A stretch of 10,402 bases of DNA from JAAETI01 sp965368515 (GTDB lineage Bacteria; Actinomycetota; Acidimicrobiia; Spongiisociales; UBA5794). The notes under the pieces were generated by a model, which did no database searches, was not told the DNA's origin, and saw only the letters and a list, made by a program, of their open reading frames with translations. The stretch covers positions 1 to 10,402 of the forward strand of contig CBDUNF010000128.1 in the NCBI GenBank assembly GCA_965368515.1, given 5' to 3'. This document shows positions 6,090 to 10,402 of this stretch, piece by piece. Both the position numbers and the translations under genes were made by a program. The first letter of the stretch is position 1. The number at the start of each line of letters is the position of its first letter.

Positions 6090-7361
6090 ATGTCGGACAT
6101 GCGACCAATTGAAGAAGTCGATCCTCAGCTCGCCGAGCTGATCAAGAAGGAAGTTGGCAGACAGCGCTCGCAGATCCACCTCATCGCATCGGAGAACTTC
6201 ATCTCCCTGGCGATGATGCAGGCGTCCGGGTCGGTCTTGTCCAACAAATACTCGGAGGGCTATCCGGGCCGGCGCTACTACGAAGGCTGTGCTGTGATCG
6301 ACGAGGTCGAGAATCTCGCTATCGATCGAGCCAAGCGGCTGTTCGGTGCCGAGCACGCCAACGTCCAGGCTCACAGCGGATCACAGGCCAACATGGCCGC
6401 CTACATGGCCGTTCTCAAGCCGGGTGACACGATCCTCGGAATGCGGCTCGACCAGGGTGGGCACCTGACCCACGGGTCGCCCGTCAACTTCTCTGGCAAT
6501 CTGTTCAATTTCGTGGCATATGGGGTGGACAAAGAGACCGAGCAGATCGATCTCGATGAGGTGCGCAAACTAGCTCTCGAGCACCGGCCTCAGATGATTG
6601 TGGCGGGCTACACGGCGTATTCGCAGTTCATCGACTGGTCGGCGTTCCGCAAGATTGCCGACGAGGTCGGTGCCATTTTCATGGTCGACGCTGCTCACAT
6701 CATTGGGTTGATCGCCGGTAGCGCCCATCCCAACCCGGTGCCCCATGCCGACATCGTTACCGCGACTACTCACAAGGCGCTGCGTGGGCCGCGAGGAGGT
6801 CTCATCCTCAGTCGCGAGGGTTTTGCCAAGGCTATCGACAAGGCCGTCTTCCCCTATGCCCAGGGTGGACCGATCAACAATCAGATCGCGGCCAAGGCAC
6901 TCTGTTTCGAGCAAGCCGGGCGTGCCGACTTCAAGACCTATGCCAACCAGATCGTCCGCAACGCCAAGGTATTGGCGGGAGCCATGGACGACGATGGCCT
7001 ACGTGTAGTCAGTGGTGGAACGGAGAACCACATGTTCCTCGTAGATCTGCGATCTCTCGATGCGGATCTGACCGGAAAGGAAGCGGCGCAGTTCCTCGAC
7101 GACCATGGAGTCACCCTCAATCGGAACTCGATTCCCTTTGATCCCCGGTCACCCTTCATCACCAGCGGGTTGCGGCTGGGCACCCCGTCGGTCACATCTG
7201 CCGGGATGATGCAGGAGCAGATGGTGCTGCTTGGGAAGCTCATCGTCGAGCTGTTGCGCAAGCGCATCGACCCATACTCGGTGACGCTGTATACCGATCA
7301 GGTGAGGGAGTTGGCGGACGCATTCCCGGCATATCCGGAGAAGTTCGCTGGGCACGCCTAG
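6090..7361 (+). CDS. glyA: Serine hydroxymethyltransferase (divergent form)
   Basis: A 423-residue PLP enzyme of fold type I that interconverts serine plus tetrahydrofolate with glycine plus methylene-tetrahydrofolate. Conserved parts are LIASENF (31-37), NKYSEGYPGRRYYEGC (52-67), QAHSGSQANMAAY (93-105), HLTHGSPVNFSG (125-136), VDAAHIIGL (199-207; D200 and H203 at the cofactor) and THKALRGPRGG (227-237), with K229 as the Schiff-base lysine. N346 (NRNS) and R362 (SGLRLGTP) match E. coli N347 (folate contact) and R363 (carboxylate binding). Some blocks differ from the common form: FPYAQGGPINNQIAAKA replaces FPGxQGGPLxHxIAxKA, and PFDPRSPF replaces PNDPRSPF. All catalytic residues are present, so activity is expected. 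The start at ATG 6090 is supported by AGGGGA upstream. It sits between tsaC and the atp operon. A relaxed or altered substrate range is possible but unproven. Confidence 0.95.
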   Translation: MSDMRPIEEVDPQLAELIKKEVGRQRSQIHLIASENFISLAMMQASGSVLSNKYSEGYPGRRYYEGCAVIDEVENLAIDRAKRLFGAEHANVQAHSGSQANMAAYMAVLKPGDTILGMRLDQGGHLTHGSPVNFSGNLFNFVAYGVDKETEQIDLDEVRKLALEHRPQMIVAGYTAYSQFIDWSAFRKIADEVGAIFMVDAAHIIGLIAGSAHPNPVPHADIVTATTHKALRGPRGGLILSREGFAKAIDKAVFPYAQGGPINNQIAAKALCFEQAGRADFKTYANQIVRNAKVLAGAMDDDGLRVVSGGTENHMFLVDLRSLDADLTGKEAAQFLDDHGVTLNRNSIPFDPRSPFITSGLRLGTPSVTSAGMMQEQMVLLGKLIVELLRKRIDPYSVTLYTDQVRELADAFPAYPEKFAGHA

Positions 7362-7381
7362 AAGCCCGCTCGGCATTAGGC

Positions 7382-7411
7382 TTGTCGTTAGCAAGGGCGG
7401 GTGGTTACAGT
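7382..7411 (+). promoter_or_regulatory. Candidate promoter for the ATP synthase operon
   Basis: TTGTCG (7382-7387) and TACAGT (7406-7411) are 18 bases apart and resemble -35 and -10 boxes of a housekeeping sigma factor. Transcription would start near 7418, just at the far side of the GC hairpin, with a leader of about 65 bases. The gap between glyA and atpZ is the only place in this region for such a promoter. This is a pattern match only. Confidence 0.3.
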
Positions 7412-7422
7412 GACGCCCGCCC
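7395..7422 (+). other. GC-rich hairpin between glyA and the atp operon
   Basis: GGGCGGG (7395-7401) pairs with CCCGCCC (7416-7422), and a T-G wobble plus a G-C pair extend the stem to nine pairs around a 10-base loop (7404-7413). It begins 34 bases after the glyA stop. No T-run follows, so it is either a weak or factor-dependent terminator for glyA or a structure in the atp leader. The rest of the 120-base gap holds the small hairpin at 7468-7480 and a possible promoter. Confidence 0.5.
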
Positions 7423-7453
7423 CAGCGAGTGCCCGGCAAACCGTGGCATGCAA

Positions 7454-7505
7454 AAGCCCATCTTGGACTGGTGATACCAGCATGACAAACGATCGCAGTG
7501 GGCTT
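7454..7505 (+). repeat. Nested inverted repeats around the first atp start codon
   Basis: AAGCCCA (7454-7460) is exactly complementary to TGGGCTT (7499-7505). Within the enclosed stretch lies a second perfect hairpin, CTGGT-GAT-ACCAG (7468-7480), ending one base before ATG 7482. The only Shine-Dalgarno-like bases ahead of this ATG (GGTGA, 7470-7474) are in that small hairpin. The structure could limit translation of the first gene of the operon; stems are short and may be chance. Confidence 0.35.
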
Positions 7506-7733
7506 GTTCCCGATCGTCGCTCCGTAACAGGCGGCTTCTCTCCAAGCGTGGACTTCATTTCCTCTATCGGTGCCGGTCTGTTGCTCGGCGTCGGGCTGGA
7601 TTGGTGGCTGGGCACAAGGCCCATATTCACCATCGTGTTCATCGTCGCCGGTTTCGTAAATGGCTTCTTCAAGCTCTGGCAGCACTCGGCGGTGCTGGAA
7701 GAACAAGCTGAGGAGCGCAAGCGTGGGCTCTGA
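7482..7733 (+). CDS. atpZ: AtpZ/AtpI-like ATP synthase accessory membrane protein (ATPase_gene1 family)
   Basis: An 83-residue protein with two membrane segments (about 24-43 and 47-66) joined by a short loop with LDWWLGTRPIFTI, matching the pattern G-x-LDxxLGTxPxF of the AtpZ (ATPase_gene1) family. Members are encoded at the head of atp operons; in some bacteria AtpZ works with AtpI as an ion channel or in assembly of the c-ring, but the role here is inferred. The C-terminus is a charged helix (VLEEQAEERKRGL). ATG 7482 is preferred; an in-frame GTG at 7401 would lie in a GC hairpin and add 27 polar residues not expected in the family. The end overlaps the next gene by 11 bases. Confidence 0.75.
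   Translation: MTNDRSGLVPDRRSVTGGFSPSVDFISSIGAGLLLGVGLDWWLGTRPIFTIVFIVAGFVNGFFKLWQHSAVLEEQAEERKRGL
7711..7715 (+). promoter_or_regulatory. Shine-Dalgarno site inside atpZ that sets the atpI start
   Basis: AGGAG lies 7 bases before GTG 7723, within the last codons of the preceding gene. It supports this GTG as the start and implies translational coupling; there is no ATG close by in this frame that would fit. Confidence 0.75.
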
Positions 7734-8169
7734 AAACACCGAGATAGTCACGGGTTACGAAACCGCACCGGGACCCCGAGACCTCGAGGCCAAGATCGGC
7801 ATGGCAACGGCCAAACGGGCGCTTTGGGTTGCCCCTCCGCTAGTCATAGCCTTCGCCATCTGGCGGGGCAGTCTTGCCGCAACCTCGAGCGCGATCGGGG
7901 TCGCAATCGTGGCCGCTAACTTCCTACTTGCGGGCGTCATGCTGTCAAAGGCTGCAGCGATATCGCTGAAGCTCTATCATGCCGCCGCGCTGGGTGGGTT
8001 TTTCTTGCGATTGGCTCTCATCGGATTAGTGATGTTTGTTATCGCACAGGTAGTTGACGTGGACCGGCTGGCAATGGGAATCTCAGCTGTTGTTAGCTAT
8101 CTCGTGCTGCTTTCATGGGAGACTGTGGCAGTGGCCCGAGGTGAAACAAAGGAGTTGGAGTGGAGTTGA
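7723..8169 (+). CDS. atpI: ATP synthase subunit I-like membrane protein
   Basis: A 148-residue protein with four hydrophobic segments (about 34-47, 57-75, 85-110, 115-137), preceded by a polar N-terminus and ending in a charged tail (ARGETKELEWS). Size, topology and position just before atpB match the ATP synthase I family, which helps assemble the c-ring and may aid Mg or Ca supply in some bacteria. Sequence conservation in this family is low, so the call rests on topology and location more than on motifs. The Arg in FFLRLALIG, inside the third segment, is a polar residue in the membrane typical of the family. It starts at GTG 7723 with AGGAG seven bases upstream, overlaps atpZ by 11 bases and overlaps atpB by 10 bases, so all three are likely coupled in translation. 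Confidence 0.8.
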   Translation: MGSENTEIVTGYETAPGPRDLEAKIGMATAKRALWVAPPLVIAFAIWRGSLAATSSAIGVAIVAANFLLAGVMLSKAAAISLKLYHAAALGGFFLRLALIGLVMFVIAQVVDVDRLAMGISAVVSYLVLLSWETVAVARGETKELEWS

Positions 8170-8966
8170 TTTTCGCAGCGTCAAGTTGCGATCCAGAGAG
8201 TCAGATCATCTGCACGCCGGCGAGCGTGAACGAGCTGTTTGAGTTGCCGTTTGTCGGCGGCATCAACCGGACGATGATTCTCACGATCCTCGCTGCCGTA
8301 TTGGTCGTGGCCTTCTTCTATTTCGGCCTTCGCAAGAAGTCCCTGATCCCGGGCAAGATGCAGACTCTCGCCGAGACGGCGCTTGGCTTCGTGCGCGACG
8401 AGATCTCGATCGGCATTATCGGCCCCGAGCACGGCTTGAAGTACTTCCCATACCTGGCGTCGGTCTTCTTCTTCATTCTGGTTGGCAATCTGTTTGAGAT
8501 ATTCCCGCTCACACTGTTCCCGATCGCTTCCCGAATCGGGTTGCCGCTGTTCCTCGCAATCATCACTTGGTTCTTGTTCCTGATCGCCGGTATCAAGGCG
8601 CAGGGCTTTGGCGGGTACTTCGGCCACATGGTGAAGCCCCCGGGCGTACCGGGTTTCCTGGTGCCGCTCGTCGGCATCATCGAGATCGTGTCAACCCTTC
8701 TGGTCCGGCCGTTCTCTCTGGCTGTCCGGCTCTTTGCCAACATGGCAGCCGGACACGTCATGCTGTCGCTGCTCCTGCTCTCTTCCTGGGTCATGCTCGG
8801 CTCGTTGCCCAGCGGGAACCTGGCTGGTCTGTGGGGAATCCTCTGGGCCGGTCTCGGACTCTTCATCTACCTGTTCGAGATCCTGGTGGCAGTGCTCCAG
8901 GCATACATCTTCACTCTCCTCTCTGCGGTCTATATCCAGACTTCGGTAGAGGTCGAGGCTCACTAA
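8160..8966 (+). CDS. atpB: F1Fo ATP synthase subunit a
   Basis: A 268-residue integral membrane subunit that forms the two proton half-channels against the c-ring. There are five to six hydrophobic segments (about 39-57, 96-116, 126-144, 168-183, 198-215, 224-260). The essential arginine is R190 in PFSLAVRLFANMAAGH, equivalent to E. coli R210. E240 takes the place of E. coli H245, as in most non-enteric bacteria, and Q247 in LQAYIFTLLSAVYI matches E. coli Q252. FPYLASVFFFILVGNLFEIFP is the usual block after the first segment. The start is GTG 8160, with AAGGAG five bases upstream inside atpI and a 10-base overlap with it. The next gene, atpE, follows after 61 bases. Confidence 0.97.
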   Translation: MELIFAASSCDPESQIICTPASVNELFELPFVGGINRTMILTILAAVLVVAFFYFGLRKKSLIPGKMQTLAETALGFVRDEISIGIIGPEHGLKYFPYLASVFFFILVGNLFEIFPLTLFPIASRIGLPLFLAIITWFLFLIAGIKAQGFGGYFGHMVKPPGVPGFLVPLVGIIEIVSTLLVRPFSLAVRLFANMAAGHVMLSLLLLSSWVMLGSLPSGNLAGLWGILWAGLGLFIYLFEILVAVLQAYIFTLLSAVYIQTSVEVEAH

Positions 8967-9027
8967 CAGTTCTAGTCAAACAAGTCATACACACGCCCGA
9001 CAGGCACTTAGGAAAGGAACACACGGA
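8967..9027 (+). promoter_or_regulatory. G-poor leader and ribosome binding site of atpE
   Basis: The 61-base gap ahead of atpE is rich in A and C, poor in G and shows no evident stem. It ends with AAGGA (9014-9018) nine bases before the ATG. This is the largest gap inside the atp genes seen here and would favour ribosome loading on the c-subunit message, which is needed in about tenfold excess. In E. coli a similar unstructured leader enhances atpE translation; the parallel is inference. Confidence 0.45.
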
Positions 9028-9291
9028 ATGGACGCTCTGATCATGGCGGCCGAAGAGGTCGGCGCCGGACTAACCGGTGATATCTCCGGCTCATTGGCAC
9101 TGATCGGCTATGGCCTCGCGGCTATCGGCCCTGGTGTCGGTATCGGCATCGTCGCCGGAAACGCGGTCCAGGCAATGGCCCGCCAGCCTGAAGCTGCAGG
9201 CATGGTGAGGACCACCATGTTCTTGGGTATCGCCTTCACCGAGGCACTCGCCCTTATCGGCTTCGTGCTGTACTTCATCGCTGCCGGCTAG
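9028..9291 (+). CDS. atpE: F1Fo ATP synthase subunit c
   Basis: An 87-residue hairpin protein of two membrane helices that forms the rotating c-ring. The first helix has the packing motif GPGVGIGIVAG (34-44), with alternating glycines. The polar loop is ARQPE (51-55), which contacts F1 gamma and epsilon. The ion-binding carboxylate is E72 in AFTEALALIGFVLYF. The residue after it is Ala, not Ser or Thr, so the sodium-binding signature is missing and proton coupling is expected. A short N-terminal extension (MDALIMAAEEVGAGLTGD) precedes the first helix. The ribosome site is AAGGA at 9014-9018. It lies 61 bases after atpB and 13 bases before atpF. Confidence 0.98.
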   Translation: MDALIMAAEEVGAGLTGDISGSLALIGYGLAAIGPGVGIGIVAGNAVQAMARQPEAAGMVRTTMFLGIAFTEALALIGFVLYFIAAG

Positions 9292-9297
9292 AGGAGG
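9292..9297 (+). promoter_or_regulatory. Strong Shine-Dalgarno site for atpF
   Basis: A full AGGAGG, right after the atpE stop and 7 bases before ATG 9305. It is the best ribosome site in the window and fixes the atpF start. Confidence 0.8.
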
Positions 9298-9304
9298 AAC
9301 CACG

Positions 9305-9847
9305 ATGCTATTCGCAAGTCTCCTGCTTGCGGCTGAAGAGGAAGCCAGCGGTACCGACCTGCTGCTCCCGGATCTTCGGGAGCTCGGTGCCGGCATTATC
9401 GCCTTTGGCATTGTGTTCTTCTTCATCTGGAAGTACGCGATTCCCGCTTTCAACGAAGTCATTGAGAATCGCCAAAAGGCGATCAAAGCCGACCTCGAAG
9501 CCGCCGAGGCTGAGAAACAGCAAGCTGCTTCGCTGAAAACCGACTACGAGGCCTCGATTGCCGGGGCCCGTGACGAGGCCAGCCAAATCGTCGAGAATGC
9601 CCGCCAGGCCGGCGAATCGGCGCGCGCCGACATCGTGGCGAGGGCCGAGTCCGAGGCTGAAGGCATCAAGGCGCGAGCCGACCAGGAGCTCCAATCCGAG
9701 CTCGACCGGGCGGCTACGTCGATGCGACGTGAGGTGGCCGGTCTATCGATCGACGTTGCCGAGAAGCTCGTGGGCCGTAACCTCGACCGAGATGCCCAAC
9801 AGGCTCTTGTCGAGCAGTTCATCGACGAGCTGGGCAACGAGGGCTGA
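9305..9847 (+). CDS. atpF: F1Fo ATP synthase subunit b
   Basis: A 180-residue peripheral-stalk subunit. A short N-terminal stretch (MLFASLLLAAEEEASGTD) precedes one membrane helix at about 27-46 (GAGIIAFGIVFFFIWKYAIP). A long, Ala/Glu/Lys/Arg-rich coiled-coil helix from about 50 to 140 forms the stator dimer. The C-terminal block RREVAGLSIDVAEKLVGRNL (141-160) is the conserved part that binds subunit delta. Motif NRQK after the membrane helix is typical. Length fits bacterial b subunits (156-185). Only one b-type gene is present up to atpH, so a homodimer is expected. The start is set by AGGAGG at 9292-9297. The TGA stop shares one base with the first possible atpH ATG, indicating coupling. 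Confidence 0.96.
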   Translation: MLFASLLLAAEEEASGTDLLLPDLRELGAGIIAFGIVFFFIWKYAIPAFNEVIENRQKAIKADLEAAEAEKQQAASLKTDYEASIAGARDEASQIVENARQAGESARADIVARAESEAEGIKARADQELQSELDRAATSMRREVAGLSIDVAEKLVGRNLDRDAQQALVEQFIDELGNEG

Positions 9848-10380
9848 TGATGGCTACCAACCACATTGATGGTTACGCCCGGGCGCTTTTCGACGTAATC
9901 GGAGCCGAGGGTGATGCGGATCGTCTGTCGGACGAACTGTTCCGCGTCGCCAAGGCCTTCGCTGAGTCAGAGGAACTCCAGGGCACCCTGAGCGATCGGG
10001 TGCTTCCGTTTGAGAGAAAGCAGGCAATTGTCTCTGATCTCATCGGCAAGCGGGCATCGAGCGTCACCGTCTCGCTCGTGAACATGCTGATAGGTGTGGG
10101 CCGGGTCAAGGACTTTCCCGCGATCTCAAAGCGGATGATGGAATTGGCCGCAGAGGCCGAAGGCGAGGTCGTCGCCGATGTCACCAGCGCGATTGAACTC
10201 GACGCCGGGACACAGGAGCGGTTGGCGGCCAAGCTCGAGCAAGTCACCGGCAAGAAGGTGAAGCTCCACGTCATTGTCGACCCATCGGTGGTTGGAGGGC
10301 TCGTAGCCCAAGTTGAAGACACATTGTTTGACGGGTCGGTGCGAAACCGACTCCTGGAATTGCGAGAGGCATGGGCATAG
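9847..10380 (+). CDS. atpH: F1Fo ATP synthase subunit delta
   Basis: A 177-residue OSCP/delta subunit that joins the top of F1 to the b stalk. The N-terminal helical domain starts with the conserved GYARALFDVI and includes LPFERKQAIVSDLIG and NMLIGVGRVKDFPAIS. The C-terminal part has KVKLHVIVDPSVVGGL followed by DGSVRNRLLEL, the usual delta signature. It is a stand-alone delta, not the b-delta fusion seen in mycobacteria. Two adjacent ATGs (9847 and 9850) are possible: the first forms a TGATG overlap with the atpF stop, the second is spaced better from GAGGG (9839-9843), so the true N-terminus may be one residue shorter. It ends 3 bases before atpA. Confidence 0.96.
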   Translation: MMATNHIDGYARALFDVIGAEGDADRLSDELFRVAKAFAESEELQGTLSDRVLPFERKQAIVSDLIGKRASSVTVSLVNMLIGVGRVKDFPAISKRMMELAAEAEGEVVADVTSAIELDAGTQERLAAKLEQVTGKKVKLHVIVDPSVVGGLVAQVEDTLFDGSVRNRLLELREAWA

Positions 10381-10383
10381 CGA

Positions 10384-10402
10384 ATGGCTGATCTAACCCT
10401 GA
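10384..10402 (+). CDS. atpA: F1Fo ATP synthase subunit alpha, first codons only (3' truncated)
   Basis: ATG 10384 begins MADLTL, which resembles the start of alpha subunits (MAELTI and similar), three bases after the atpH stop. Only six full codons are in the window, so the call depends on position after atpH, where alpha always follows in this operon type. The nearest ribosome-site-like run is GAGAGG inside the atpH end, rather far upstream. Confidence 0.8.

Noticed and set aside
7401..7481. GTG 7401 as the start of the first atp gene
   Set aside because: It lies in the arm of the GC hairpin with no ribosome site, and adds a polar stretch absent from AtpZ proteins.
9235..9260. Possible sodium-coupled ATP synthase
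   Set aside because: The residue after the c-subunit Glu72 is Ala and the polar sodium ligands are not seen, so proton coupling is the better reading.
1..10402. Mobile elements, CRISPR arrays, tRNA genes, defence or secondary-metabolite systems
   Set aside because: Read on both strands, no transposase, terminal repeats, spaced repeats or tRNA-like folds were seen; gene content is core chromosome throughout.

Overview
The window is a stretch of core, housekeeping chromosome from a moderately GC-rich bacterium, most likely a member of the Actinobacteriota. The order rho-rpmE-(DUF1385)-prfA-[prmC-tsaC]-...-atp operon is the arrangement known from actinobacteria; in Mycobacterium it runs rho, rpmE, prfA, prmC, sua5, rfe, atpI, atpB and onward. 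The DUF1385 gene, the extra glyA and the short AtpZ/AtpI pair suggest a deep-branching lineage, perhaps Acidimicrobiia-like, rather than Mycobacterium or Streptomyces. The lineage call is inference from gene order and protein character only.

Layout on the + strand: the 3' end of rho (1-379), rpmE encoding a zinc-free type B L31 (416-703), a DUF1385/YqhQ-family membrane protein (710-1654), and prfA for release factor RF1 (1647-2726). These four are packed with gaps of 36 and 6 bases and an 8-base overlap, so they look like one transcription unit. A polytopic orphan sensor histidine kinase follows on the - strand (2729-4474), its stop codon only 2 bases from that of prfA. The + strand resumes with prmC (4562-5395), which methylates RF1, then tsaC (5427-5990), glyA (6090-7361), and the start of an F1Fo ATP synthase operon: atpZ-like, atpI-like, atpB, atpE, atpF, atpH and the first codons of atpA (7482-10402).

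Functionally the window joins transcription termination (Rho), the ribosome (L31), translation termination (RF1 and the methylase that modifies its GGQ loop), tRNA t6A synthesis (TsaC), one-carbon metabolism (GlyA) and energy conversion (Fo subunits a, c, b; F1 delta; start of alpha). The ATP synthase genes show translational coupling: 11-base and 10-base overlaps, a TGATG junction and strong Shine-Dalgarno sites at several joints. The c-subunit leader is G-poor and probably unstructured.

I see no tRNA, rRNA, CRISPR array, insertion sequence, prophage or defence system, and nothing that amounts to a new multi-gene system. The items most worth a second look are the orphan histidine kinase that splits the RF1/PrmC pair, its unusual multi-pass sensor region, the DUF1385 gene embedded in the termination/translation operon, the divergent motifs in GlyA, and the structured leader of the atp operon. 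Every gap over about 100 bases is described; none reaches 300 bases.
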